From positions 1 to 64,000 of the forward strand of contig NZ_JAJNOQ010000001.1 of NCBI RefSeq assembly GCF_021044775.1: a stretch of DNA of 64,000 nt. The letters are read 5' to 3'. The number at the start of each line of letters is the position of its first letter. Position 1 is the stretch's first letter. The notes beneath the pieces were generated by a model that saw nothing but the letters and a program-made list of their open reading frames with translations, had not been told where the DNA came from and did no database searches. This DNA comes from Paraeggerthella hominis (GTDB taxonomy: Bacteria > Actinomycetota > Coriobacteriia > Coriobacteriales > Eggerthellaceae). A program made the translations under genes and the position numbers. Positions 34,808-43,217 of this stretch are shown in pieces.

Positions 34808-36292
34808 ATGAACAATCCTGCTCAGGAATCCTATCAACTCTACATCGGGGGCCAGTGGGCCGACGCGTCCGACGCCGCGACGCTCGATGTCTACTGCCCT
34901 GCAAACGGAGAGAAGCTCTCCACGATTGCCGACGCTTCGAAAGAAGACGTCGAGCGCGCCGTCGACGCCGCATGGAAGGCTTTCGAGACCTGGGGCAAGA
35001 CCGACAAGGCCGAGCGCGCGATCATTCTGAACAAGATAGCCGACGTCATCGAGGAGAACGCAGAGCATTTCGCCCTGCTGGAAACCCTTGACAACGGAAA
35101 GCCCATCCGCGAGACGCGCGCCATCGACGTGGCTTACTCCGTCGACCACTTCCGTTACTTCGCCGGCGTGCTTTTGGCCGACACGGGCGAGGCCGACATG
35201 CTGCCGGGCAACATGATGTCGCTTGTGGTCCACGAGCCTATCGGCGTGGTGGGCCAGATCGTGCCGTGGAACTTCCCCTTCCTCATGGCCGCCTGGAAGC
35301 TTGCTCCGGTGCTGGCTGCCGGCGACTGCACGGTGTTCAAGCCGTCTTCTACTACGTCGTTGACCGTGCTCGAACTGGCTCGCTTGACCCAGGACATCAT
35401 TCCCGCCGGCGTGTTCAACGTGGTGACGGGCCGCGGCTCCAAGTCCGGCCAGTACATTCTGGACAACCCCAAGATCAGCAAGCTGGCGTTCACCGGCTCC
35501 ACCGAGGTCGGTCGCGACGTCGCCCGTGCGGCGGCCGAGCGCCTTATTCCGGCTACGCTCGAACTGGGCGGCAAGTCCGCGAACATCATCTTCCCCGATT
35601 GCAAGTGGGACATGATGCTCGACGGCGTGCAGCTGGGCATCCTGTTCAACCAGGGTCAGGTATGCTGCGCCGGCAGCCGAATCTTCGTGCACGAGGACGT
35701 CTACGATAAGTTTGTCGAAGATGCCGTCAAGGCGTTCGAGAACGTGCGTGTTGGCTTGCCGTGGGAAGACGACACCCAGATGGGAAGCCAAATCGACGAG
35801 CGCCAGATGAACAAGATCCTGGAGTACGTCGAGATCGCCAAGCAGGAGGGCGGCAAGGTGCTCGTGGGCGGCGAGCGAGCTACGGAAGGCGAGCTGGCAA
35901 AGGGCGCGTTCCTCAAGCCGACGCTGCTGGAGGTGCCGAACAACTCGTGCCGCGTGGCTCAGGAGGAGATCTTCGGGCCGGTGGCCGTGGTCATCAAGTT
36001 CAAGGACGAGCAAGAGGTTATCGACATGGCCAACGACTCGGTCTACGGCCTGGGCGGTGCCGTGTGGACTCGCGACATCAACCGCGCGTTCCGCGTTGCC
36101 CGAGGCGTGAAGACGGGCCGCATGTGGGTGAACACCTACAACCAGATTCCGTCGGGCGCGCCGTTCGGCGGCTACAAGCAGTCCGGCATCGGTCGCGAGA
36201 CCCACAAGGTGATGCTCGAGCACTACACGCAAACGAAGAACATCATGATCAACCTGGGCGAAGAGCCGAGCGGCTTCTATCCCCAGAAGTAA
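34808..36292 (+). CDS. NAD(P)-dependent aldehyde dehydrogenase
   Basis: The 494-residue product is a standard ALDH: V-P-W-N-F-P (about 155-160), F-T-G-S-T-E-V-G (about 231-238), catalytic Glu in L-E-L-G-G-K-S (about 255) and nucleophile Cys in N-Q-G-Q-V-C-C-A-G-S (about 288). It oxidises an aldehyde to an acid; the substrate cannot be told, though it resembles broad-range and betaine-type enzymes. AAAGGA lies before the ATG. It is a single-gene unit with its own promoter and terminator. Confidence 0.93.
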   Translation: MNNPAQESYQLYIGGQWADASDAATLDVYCPANGEKLSTIADASKEDVERAVDAAWKAFETWGKTDKAERAIILNKIADVIEENAEHFALLETLDNGKPIRETRAIDVAYSVDHFRYFAGVLLADTGEADMLPGNMMSLVVHEPIGVVGQIVPWNFPFLMAAWKLAPVLAAGDCTVFKPSSTTSLTVLELARLTQDIIPAGVFNVVTGRGSKSGQYILDNPKISKLAFTGSTEVGRDVARAAAERLIPATLELGGKSANIIFPDCKWDMMLDGVQLGILFNQGQVCCAGSRIFVHEDVYDKFVEDAVKAFENVRVGLPWEDDTQMGSQIDERQMNKILEYVEIAKQEGGKVLVGGERATEGELAKGAFLKPTLLEVPNNSCRVAQEEIFGPVAVVIKFKDEQEVIDMANDSVYGLGGAVWTRDINRAFRVARGVKTGRMWVNTYNQIPSGAPFGGYKQSGIGRETHKVMLEHYTQTKNIMINLGEEPSGFYPQK

Positions 36293-36324
36293 GCGCTGCA
36301 AGCGGTTCGCGTTTCGACCTTCGA

Positions 36325-36354
36325 AGGGGTCCGGCATTGCGTCGGGCCCCTTTT
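36325..36354 (+). terminator. Intrinsic terminator of the aldehyde dehydrogenase gene
   Basis: AGGGGTCCG (36325-36333) pairs with CGGGCCCC (36343-36350) with one wobble, followed by TTTT (36351-36354). Confidence 0.75.
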
Positions 36355-36450
36355 GCGTGGTGCGCCAACGGTTGGCGCGCGGTCGGATCGGGCGCGCTCT
36401 TCCTGCGAACGAGGGCTTTCGGCGCGCGTTTGCTTCCTCGCAAGCCGGCT

Positions 36451-36658
36451 TGCGCGCGAAAAACCGCCGTCGCTGGCAGGTTTTGACGGTTAGAGGTTGT
36501 CGCTCTTGTCGTTGCGTGCGCCGCTGCTCGGATCGTATTTTATTTTACCAGGTCACAGCTTTGGTCTGCGGTATTGCCCTTTCGCGGGCGCGCGTCTTGC
36601 CCGGTTCGACGACCCCAAACCGTCAAAACCTGCCAGCGAACGCGATTTTTCGTGCGCA
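36451..36658. repeat. MITE-like element with 41-bp terminal inverted repeats
   Basis: Arms at 36451-36491 and 36618-36658 are inverted repeats matching at 37 of 41 positions, with a perfect 22-bp core containing CGCTGGCAGGTTTTGACGG. The 126-base interior has no gene. The left arm contains GCGAAAAACCGCCG (36456-36469) and GTTTTGAC (36480-36487), the same pair found in the element at 16684-16839. It lies in the gap 36293-36810, which otherwise has only the upstream terminator. Confidence 0.6.
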
Positions 36659-36810
36659 CGTGGTCTGCGGCGGCGGCGCCGTTGCTGGCTTGCCGTCTTC
36701 TGTTCGCGGGGTTCCGCAAACGTTCACGGTGTGTGCGATTTGTCCGTGTCGCCGGTAGGTGCGGGCCGCTACCATGAAACGCAGGCAATGGGAAGGGAAG
36801 GGCGAAAACG

Positions 36811-37296
36811 ATGGCTACCATGAATCCGGAACACGCGAGCGCGGTGATCGAGCTGATCAACCGCTCTCCTTACTTCGAGCTGCTTGACGTGAAGCTGGTG
36901 GAGCTGGGCGAGGGGTCGTGCGTCGCGTCGTGCGACCTTCAGCGCAAGCACATGAACGCATTCGGCGGAGCCCATGGCGGCGCGTACGCCTCGCTGCTCG
37001 ATTGCGCTGCGTATTGGGCGGTGTACGGATGGCTCGAAGAGGACGAGGGCTGCACGACGATGGACATCAACGTATCGAACCTCAAGGCTTCGAGCGTCGG
37101 TCCCGTTACGGCGACGGGTCGCGTTATCAAGCGAGGTCGCACCATGTGCTTCTGCGAGGCTGAAGTGCGCAACGGGCAGGGTGCGCTGCTGGCGCATGCA
37201 ACTTCGAAGCTTCTGGTAGAACCTCATCTTCAGCCTATGAGCGCGGCCGTGCGCGAACTGGAATCTGCCGCGTTGCCGCCGAAGTTTCTCGCATGA
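36811..37296 (+). CDS. PaaI-family hotdog thioesterase
   Basis: The 161-residue product is a hotdog-fold thioesterase: R-K-H-M-N-A-F-G-G-A-H-G-G-A-Y-A-S-L-L-D near residues 46-65 is the PaaI-type active-site helix, with His-Gly-Gly and a following Asp. Such enzymes hydrolyse acyl-CoA esters, often phenylacetyl or hydroxyacyl forms. GGAAGGG lies about 8 bases upstream of the ATG. It stands just before the acyl-CoA redox region, so it may release stalled CoA esters; that link is inference. Confidence 0.88.
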   Translation: MATMNPEHASAVIELINRSPYFELLDVKLVELGEGSCVASCDLQRKHMNAFGGAHGGAYASLLDCAAYWAVYGWLEEDEGCTTMDINVSNLKASSVGPVTATGRVIKRGRTMCFCEAEVRNGQGALLAHATSKLLVEPHLQPMSAAVRELESAALPPKFLA

Positions 37297-37302
37297 GAAG
37301 CA

Positions 37303-37353
37303 CAGCGCCCCGAAGGAAGGCCGCGCAATCCGCAGCCTTCCTTCGGGGCGCTG
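37303..37353. terminator. Bidirectional terminator hairpin
   Basis: CAGCGCCCCGAAGGAAGGC (37303-37321) pairs perfectly over 19 bases with 37335-37353. It sits between the converging thioesterase and TetR genes. Confidence 0.7.
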
Positions 37354-37358
37354 AAAGC

Positions 37359-38012
37359 CTACAGGTTGCGTCGCAGCTGCGCTTCCTTGATCTGCATTTC
37401 AAGCGAGCTGTGGATGATGTTGGCGAAGGGGCCTGCCTGACCGGTTAAATGCTCGACAGTGGGCTGGTCGCACTTGCGGATGTAGTAGTACAGAAACGCG
37501 CAGGTGTAGAACTCGGCAAGGAACTGGATGTTCTCGTTGGGAAGGTAGCGGTTCGACAAAATGGTGTCGATGTCCGTGCGCAATGCGGGCAAGTACAGGT
37601 TGTACAGGTAGTTGCGCAGCGAATAAGGGCTGTTGTCCACGAGCGCTTGCGTGTAGAAGCGTCGCTTGGCCTCCAGCACGTTGCCGAAGCATTCGAAGAA
37701 CTCGGAATGGTCGAGCGAGCGAACGCCGGATTTCTGCAGGATGTAGTAGGGGAAGCGGGAGATGGAGTCGTTCGAGTTCTCTTCGTACACCAGCGCGCTT
37801 TCGGGGAAGCGCTTCTTGAGCTCCTGGCCTAAATCGTAGCGGAATATCCACGTGATGAGGCATTCTTTGTTTTCGAAATGGTAGTAGAACGTTTTGCGGT
37901 TCTTCCCAGTGCGCTCGATGATGTCGCTGATCGACACTTTCTTCAAGGGCATTTCGTCGCAAAGCGCCACGAAGGTGTCGGCGATGAGGAGCATCGTGCT
38001 TAGCGCGTTCAT
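37359..38012 (-). CDS. TetR-family transcriptional regulator
   Basis: The 217-residue product has an N-terminal TetR helix-turn-helix (about 5-55; P-L-K-K-V-S-I-S-D-I-I-E-R-T-G-K-N-R-K-T-F-Y is interrupted here only for length; it ends in Y-Y-H-F) and a C-terminal TetR_C_8/DhaS-like domain with many aromatic residues. It diverges from the flavin oxidoreductase gene at 38358, and an inverted repeat at 38190-38219 lies between them. Control of that gene is the simplest reading. GAGG lies 7 bases before the ATG. Confidence 0.88.
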   Translation of the reverse strand: MNALSTMLLIADTFVALCDEMPLKKVSISDIIERTGKNRKTFYYHFENKECLITWIFRYDLGQELKKRFPESALVYEENSNDSISRFPYYILQKSGVRSLDHSEFFECFGNVLEAKRRFYTQALVDNSPYSLRNYLYNLYLPALRTDIDTILSNRYLPNENIQFLAEFYTCAFLYYYIRKCDQPTVEHLTGQAGPFANIIHSSLEMQIKEAQLRRNL

Positions 38013-38189
38013 AGGGCTGCCTCGCTCTCGGATTGTACGGCCTGCGGTGAACGCTTGCAGTATAGCGTGTGCTGCCGGCTATTTCTAGGACAAAATAAAA
38101 AAAATGTGCATGCTTGCAGTTTGCAAACCCCCAGAATTGGAATAACTATGCCCTAAAAAGCCCACTAAATGGGCAATTTGTACCAGCAA

Positions 38190-38219
38190 TGTTGGGTTAA
38201 ACACCCCGAATAACCAACA
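38190..38219. promoter_or_regulatory. Possible TetR operator
   Basis: TGTTGGGTTA (38190-38199) and TAACCAACA (38211-38219) form an inverted repeat with one extra G in the first arm. It lies in the divergent gap 38013-38357, between the TetR gene and the flavin oxidoreductase. A second small hairpin, GCCCA-CTAAA-TGGGC, is at 38160-38174. Confidence 0.4.
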
Positions 38220-38357
38220 ATCTAATCTATCTGTCCATCGTCAGCCTAAAAGTCAGCGCGTACAATGACGATCAAGAGGTCGGGCAAGACGAGTCGCCCT
38301 CTTGGCGTATCACGTGAATGAACGCTTGGCAAACGCAAAGCGGAAAGGGGTTGTAAC

Positions 38358-40439
38358 GTGGCAAAGTATCAGAAGCTGCTCGAGCCGTTCTCGATCGGCA
38401 ACGTCGAGCTGAGGAACCGGTTCGTCATGCTGCCGATGACGATCGAGAAGGTCGACAACTATCACATTTCGGACGATTTGGTGGACTTCTACGAGCAGCG
38501 CGCTAAGGGCGGCGTGGGCCTGATCGAAGTGGGCAGCGCGTACATCTGCGATTGCTTCAACACGGAGCCGAAGTACCACACCACGACGGGCGCATGCGGC
38601 ATCTGGGCCGACGAGTTCAATCCCGGTTGGCAGCGCATCGCCGAGGTTTGCCACAAGCACGGTTCCAAGGTGGCCGCTCAGCTGCAGCTGTGCTACGAGT
38701 GGCGCGCCTCCGGCGACGATCCGCTGCTGTCCTACGCTCCCTCCAAGGACGTTCCCAGCGGTCCGTTCGTGGGCATGCCCGAGCGCGAGTACACCAAAGA
38801 AGAGATCGCCATCGTGGTGAAGCAGTACGGCGAAGCTGCCAAGCGCGCCAAGGACAGCGGCATCGACATCATCGAGATCCATGCCGGCATCGGCTACATG
38901 GTCATGCGCTTTTTGTCCAAGTACTCCAACCATCGTACCGACGAGTACGGCGGAAGCGCCGAGAACCGCGCTCGCTTCCTCTGCGAGATCGTCGACGAGA
39001 TCCACAAGACCTGCGGCGACGACATGCCCATCCTGGTGCGCATCTCCGCCGACGACTTGATGCCGAACGGCAACCGCATCGAGGACACCCTCGAGATCAT
39101 CCCGATCGTCGAGAAGCACGGCGTGGACGCCTGGAGCGTGCAGGCTGGCTTCCACGAGGCTCCGCGCCCGGTCGCGAACCAGATCGTTCCCGAAGGCGAG
39201 TTCATCGACCTTGCCAAGCAGGTGAAGACCGTTACGAACAAGCCCGTCTTCCCCGGCACCCGCATCAACACGCTCGACATGTGCGACAAGGTTGTCACGC
39301 AGGGCTACGGCGACGCCGTGGGCATGGCGCGCCAGTTCATCGCCGATCCCGATACGGCTGCCAAGGTTGCCGCCGGCCATCCCGAGCAGGTTCGCCCCTG
39401 CATCGTGTGCAGCCGCTGCCTTGACAACATCTTCATCGGCAAGCCGTGCCAGTGCTCCGTCAATGCCAACGTGTGGGAAGGCGTCAAGGTGGGCCTGCCC
39501 GAGGAGAAGCCGGCCGAGGCTCAGAAGCACGTTGTCGTCGTTGGCGCTGGCCCCGGTGGCCTGGAAGCTGCTCGCGTTGCGGCCGTCCGCGGCCACAAGG
39601 TGACCGTGCTCGACAAGTCCGATCGCGTTGCCGGCCTGCTGGGCATGGCGCAGGTGCTCAACGCCAAGATCGAGCCGCTGGTGTCCTACTGGAACGAAGA
39701 GATGAAGCTGCATCCGAACATCGAGGTCAAGCTCAACACCTACGTGGACGCCGACACGGTGAAGGCTCTCAACCCCGACGAGGTCATCGTATCTCCCGGC
39801 GGCGGCATCATCAGCCTTGACGTTCCCGGCATCGACGGCAAGAACGTCGTGAAGTCCGAGGACATCAAAGAGATGTGCTCCGGCAAGGTTCCCGAGGGCA
39901 AGGGCATGCTGTGGAAGGCTGCCGTCGCGGCCATCAAGGCGCAGGGCGGTACCGTGGGCTTCATGCGCATGGGCCTGAACATGGCGTCCGGCCCCACCGC
40001 TATCGTGGGCAAGCGCGTCGTGGTCGTGGGCGGCGGATTCGCCGGCTTGGAAGTTGCCGAGGCGATGTGCGAGAACCGTGAGATCACGGTCATCGAAGAA
40101 GCCAAGAAGATGGGCAACGGCATCGGCATCATCGACAAGAACCCCACCATCAACTTGGTGAAGTCCAAGGGCGTGAAGCTCATGCCGCTGACCCGCCTGG
40201 TCGAGGTTACGAAGAAGGGCGCGAAGGTTCAGAACGTCGAGACCGGCGAAGAGCAGCTTATCGAGTGCGATACCGTTCTGACGTCGCTCGGCGTCGAGCA
40301 GAACACCAAGCTCTACGACGAGATCGCCAAGGTGTTCCCGAACGCCAAGCTCATCGGCGACGCTACCACGCCGGCCGGCAAGGTCTACCGTACGCTCGAG
40401 GCTGTCAAGGGCGGCTACGCAGCGTCGATGACCCTGTAG
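38358..40439 (+). CDS. Old Yellow Enzyme/2,4-dienoyl-CoA reductase-type flavoprotein
   Basis: The 693-residue protein combines an N-terminal FMN barrel of the NADH:flavin oxidoreductase family (about 1-350), a cysteine cluster for a 4Fe-4S centre (C-I-V-C-S-R-C near 350-356, then C-Q-C), and a C-terminal FAD/NAD module with two Rossmann motifs (V-V-V-G-A-G-P-G-G near 390 and V-V-V-G-G-G-F-A-G near 557). This is the layout of 2,4-dienoyl-CoA reductase, BaiCD/BaiH and enoate reductases, which reduce activated C=C bonds. A GTG start at 38358 follows GGAAAGGGG. Substrate cannot be read; its acyl-CoA neighbours favour an unsaturated CoA ester or free acid. Confidence 0.9.
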   Translation: MAKYQKLLEPFSIGNVELRNRFVMLPMTIEKVDNYHISDDLVDFYEQRAKGGVGLIEVGSAYICDCFNTEPKYHTTTGACGIWADEFNPGWQRIAEVCHKHGSKVAAQLQLCYEWRASGDDPLLSYAPSKDVPSGPFVGMPEREYTKEEIAIVVKQYGEAAKRAKDSGIDIIEIHAGIGYMVMRFLSKYSNHRTDEYGGSAENRARFLCEIVDEIHKTCGDDMPILVRISADDLMPNGNRIEDTLEIIPIVEKHGVDAWSVQAGFHEAPRPVANQIVPEGEFIDLAKQVKTVTNKPVFPGTRINTLDMCDKVVTQGYGDAVGMARQFIADPDTAAKVAAGHPEQVRPCIVCSRCLDNIFIGKPCQCSVNANVWEGVKVGLPEEKPAEAQKHVVVVGAGPGGLEAARVAAVRGHKVTVLDKSDRVAGLLGMAQVLNAKIEPLVSYWNEEMKLHPNIEVKLNTYVDADTVKALNPDEVIVSPGGGIISLDVPGIDGKNVVKSEDIKEMCSGKVPEGKGMLWKAAVAAIKAQGGTVGFMRMGLNMASGPTAIVGKRVVVVGGGFAGLEVAEAMCENREITVIEEAKKMGNGIGIIDKNPTINLVKSKGVKLMPLTRLVEVTKKGAKVQNVETGEEQLIECDTVLTSLGVEQNTKLYDEIAKVFPNAKLIGDATTPAGKVYRTLEAVKGGYAASMTL

Positions 40440-40577
40440 TTCTTATGGCGCGACCCGGAGGCGCGGTGACGCTGCGCCTCCGGAAGCGGATGCCGTCTGC
40501 TGCAACGGCGGCATCCGATTACCAAGGTTCAAGCACGCAAGTGTTTTGAATAGAGACCGTCCTTTGAAGGAGGAAAC

Positions 40578-41762
40578 ATGGATTTCAGCTACACCCCGGA
40601 ACAGCTCGAGATCAAGAAGGGTATTCGCGAGTGGTGCAAGGAGCACCTGACCGAGGAAGTCATCGCTGCCGGTTACAAGAACCGCGGCATCGCTCCCGAG
40701 GTTGCCAAGGCTTGGGTTGACGACGGCTGGGGCATGTACGGCCTGCCCGCGGAGTACGGCGGAAAGCCGGTCGACCATGTGACCATGGCCATGATCATCG
40801 AAGAGCTCAACCATGCTGGCGGCAATATCCCCATGGCTCCCAACCTGCTCATCATGTTCGACATGTGCGAGTTCGGTAACCCCGAGCAGGTCAAGTACGC
40901 TATCGACTACTACAAGGAGAACGGCTATCCTCCGTACTGCCTGGCCATCTCCGAGCCCGGTGCCGGTTCCGACAACCAGGGCATGGAAACCTGCGCCACC
41001 AAGGATGCCGACGGCAAGATCCACATCAACGGCACGAAGACCTGGGTGACCTCGGGCGAGAACTCCGGCGGCTTCATCGTTGTCTGCAAGGACGAGGATC
41101 CGTCCCGCGACAACAAGGAAATGTCCATGTACCTGGTGGCTTCCGACGCTCCCGGCGTGACCATCGAGCCGCTCAACAAGATCGGCATGCAGATCATGCC
41201 GTTCTCGATGATCCACTTCGACGACGTCGTGGTCGAGGAAAGCGCGCTGCTGGGCATCAAGGGCAAGGGCTTCTACCAGCTCATGAAGAACTTCGAGTGG
41301 GAGCGCTGCGTGCTTCTGGCCGAGCTTCTGGGCGAGGCTCAGGCTGCCATGGACGACGCCTGCGCATGGACCAACGAGCGTCTGCAGTTCGGCAAGGGCA
41401 TCAAGACGTTCCAGCTGGTTCAGGAGCACATCGTCGAGATGCAGATCGAGCTCTCCAACACCCGTAACTTCCTGTATCGCACCTGCTGGAAGCTTGACAA
41501 CGGCATCCCCGTCAACAACGACGCCGCCATGCTCAAGCGCTACGGTGCTCCCGCGATGACCGACTGCTGCTCGCGCGCTCTGCAGCTGATGGGCGGCCTG
41601 GGCTACACCGACGAGACCCGCGTGTCCCGCCTCATGCTCGACTGCCGCGGCTTCCAGATCGGTGGCGGCACCGTCGAGATCATGGTGCACATCTCCGGTC
41701 GCGGTATCCTCAAGGAGTACGCGAAGGCCGTGGAGGATCCGGATCACCTGTACACGATCTAA
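40578..41762 (+). CDS. Acyl-CoA dehydrogenase family protein (first of three)
   Basis: The 394-residue protein has the full acyl-CoA dehydrogenase fold, with A-I-S-E-P-G-A-G-S-D near 120-129 and the C-terminal R-L-M-L-D-C-R-G-F. At the position where most family members have the catalytic Glu (I-x-E-G-T), it has Q-I-G-G-G-T-V-E. A Glu in N-F-E-W-E-R-C-V-L near 240 matches the alternative base used by isovaleryl-CoA and long-chain enzymes. GGAGGAAAC precedes the ATG. It follows the flavin oxidoreductase by about 140 bases, probably in the same transcript. In such clusters these enzymes may oxidise an acyl-CoA or, run backward, reduce an enoyl-CoA with ETF. Confidence 0.9.
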   Translation: MDFSYTPEQLEIKKGIREWCKEHLTEEVIAAGYKNRGIAPEVAKAWVDDGWGMYGLPAEYGGKPVDHVTMAMIIEELNHAGGNIPMAPNLLIMFDMCEFGNPEQVKYAIDYYKENGYPPYCLAISEPGAGSDNQGMETCATKDADGKIHINGTKTWVTSGENSGGFIVVCKDEDPSRDNKEMSMYLVASDAPGVTIEPLNKIGMQIMPFSMIHFDDVVVEESALLGIKGKGFYQLMKNFEWERCVLLAELLGEAQAAMDDACAWTNERLQFGKGIKTFQLVQEHIVEMQIELSNTRNFLYRTCWKLDNGIPVNNDAAMLKRYGAPAMTDCCSRALQLMGGLGYTDETRVSRLMLDCRGFQIGGGTVEIMVHISGRGILKEYAKAVEDPDHLYTI

Positions 41763-41815
41763 GTCCCACCTACCCGTCGGATCGTCTTTTCTGGGACGTT
41801 TCCGAAAGCGATGCG

Positions 41816-41841
41816 GAAGCCCCGGTGCAAGCTGGGGCTTC
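41816..41841 (+). terminator. Terminator-like hairpin after the first acyl-CoA dehydrogenase
   Basis: GAAGCCCC (41816-41823) pairs with GGGGCTTC (41834-41841), about 55 bases after the stop codon. A nine-G run follows at 41885-41893. Confidence 0.55.
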
Positions 41842-41901
41842 TCGCCGTTTACAGGGGCGCTCCGGATCGATTGCGGGCGCGAATGGGGGGGGGTGCGACG
41901 T

Positions 41902-41934
41902 CAAAGCCCTGCGCGTTGCATGCGCAGGGCTTTG
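41902..41934 (-). terminator. Terminator hairpin of the leftward MetH-activation-like gene
   Basis: CAAAGCCCTGCGC (41902-41914) pairs perfectly with GCGCAGGGCTTTG (41922-41934), about 30 bases past the stop at 41967. Confidence 0.6.
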
Positions 41935-41966
41935 CGGGAGGCGTTCGTTGTTGCAAGAAGAGGAGC

Positions 41967-42821
41967 TTAGAGGTTCTTGAAAGATCCCTTGCTTCCGTGG
42001 CAGTTCATGCCGATGGCGCGAATGGAGCAAAAGGAGCGGTACTTGCAGCGTCCGCACGCGCGCCTGCGGCCCTTTTGCGTGGGGTCGTACATGCCCACGA
42101 CGCCAACCGTGCTGAAGGGAGGGTCGAACGCTCCGTCGGCGTTCAGCTTCAAGCCCAGGCGCTGCTCGGACTGCGTGTAGAACACGAACTGCGAACGGGA
42201 TTCCAGCGGGAAGTCGCCGACGCCGGGGCAGAGCCGGTCGTCGGTGTAGAGCTCTTCGTCCAGGGCGGTTTTCACGATGTCGGCGTTCACGTGGTCGGCC
42301 GTGCTCTCCACCAAGGCCAGCGCGCATGCGCGTGCGATGGCGCGATCGAGGTCGTCCGCGTTTGCGGGCAGCGCTTCGGGCTGTTCGGGCCCGATGGTTG
42401 CGGCCATGAGCGCGCAGTGCGTGGCGCGACGCAGCTTCTCGTAGGAGCTTTGCCCGTGGAACACCATCATGGTGCCGACCAGCTTGATGGCAGGCTCGAC
42501 GTATTTGGGAGGCAGCGTGCAGATAGCGGGGTTGAACACCTTGTAGGCTCCGCGCGGTTCGTATGCGGCTAGGCAGGCGGCGATGGCGCGGTCGATGCGA
42601 TGCGCGGCATCTTCGGAAAGCGCGGGCTCGTACGGCTCGTCGGCCACCTCGTCCGGATCGCCCGATGCGGGCTCTTCCTCGGTTGAGGGTTCGTCGAGTT
42701 CGGACGGATCGACGTTGAGCGCAGCCAACGCGTCGTCGTCCAGCTGGCGCAGTACGTCAAGACGAGAAAGCGCGTCTATCTCGCACGGCACTTCGATGAT
42801 CTGCCGAAGCTGGACGGCCAT
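41967..42821 (-). CDS. Protein resembling the B12-dependent methionine synthase activation domain
   Basis: The 284-residue product has an acidic N-terminal 75 residues. From about 90 it resembles stand-alone MetH activation domains: E-S-T-A-D-H-V-N near 178, C-P-G-V-G-D-F-P-L-E near 202-211, then R-L-G-L-K-L and a V-G-V-V-G-M-Y turn. The C-terminus carries a cysteine cluster, C-G-R-C-K-Y-R-S-F-C, as in many anaerobe versions. In MetH this domain binds SAM to reactivate cobalamin. No methyltransferase or corrinoid gene is adjacent, and it lies opposite to the flanking acyl-CoA genes. GGAG precedes the ATG. The family call is moderate. Confidence 0.55.
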   Translation of the reverse strand: MAVQLRQIIEVPCEIDALSRLDVLRQLDDDALAALNVDPSELDEPSTEEEPASGDPDEVADEPYEPALSEDAAHRIDRAIAACLAAYEPRGAYKVFNPAICTLPPKYVEPAIKLVGTMMVFHGQSSYEKLRRATHCALMAATIGPEQPEALPANADDLDRAIARACALALVESTADHVNADIVKTALDEELYTDDRLCPGVGDFPLESRSQFVFYTQSEQRLGLKLNADGAFDPPFSTVGVVGMYDPTQKGRRRACGRCKYRSFCSIRAIGMNCHGSKGSFKNL

Positions 42822-42951
42822 AGTGGTTCTCCTTTGCGGGCTTGCTTGCGCCTTGCGTTCTCCGGGCGCAATTCAAATGATCTCTCAGTGTGATGATAGC
42901 GCGTCGGAGGTTGATGCGACCCGGTCATTTACTTTCCTGTGTGCAGTTTTC

Positions 42952-43012
42952 GCGCATGCGTAGCGGGGCAGAATTCGCAGCTTACCCAATCGGACTTGAC
43001 TGCGCATGCGCA
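42952..43012. promoter_or_regulatory. Paired GCGCATGCG sites
   Basis: GCGCATGCG occurs at 42952-42960 and 43002-43010, 50 bases apart; the second lies within the 12-bp palindrome TGCGCATGCGCA. They are in the divergent gap 42822-43217 between the MetH-like gene and the second acyl-CoA dehydrogenase. Nothing else is evident there. Confidence 0.3.
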
Positions 43013-43217
43013 AGGAAGGAACAGAACCAAATCTTTGGCCAGCAATGATGCTCATTCCGTTTGTTTTGACCGTAGGCATACCTTGGTGACGCTCTATCAT
43101 GAAAGTAATCAGTGGGAAAGGAATACGCCGTTGCAATCGCTTGTGGGCGATTCGACCTGTATGCGGCGGCCTCCTGCTATCAATCCTCGATCAAAGCACG
43201 ATAAGGGAAGGGGTCCC

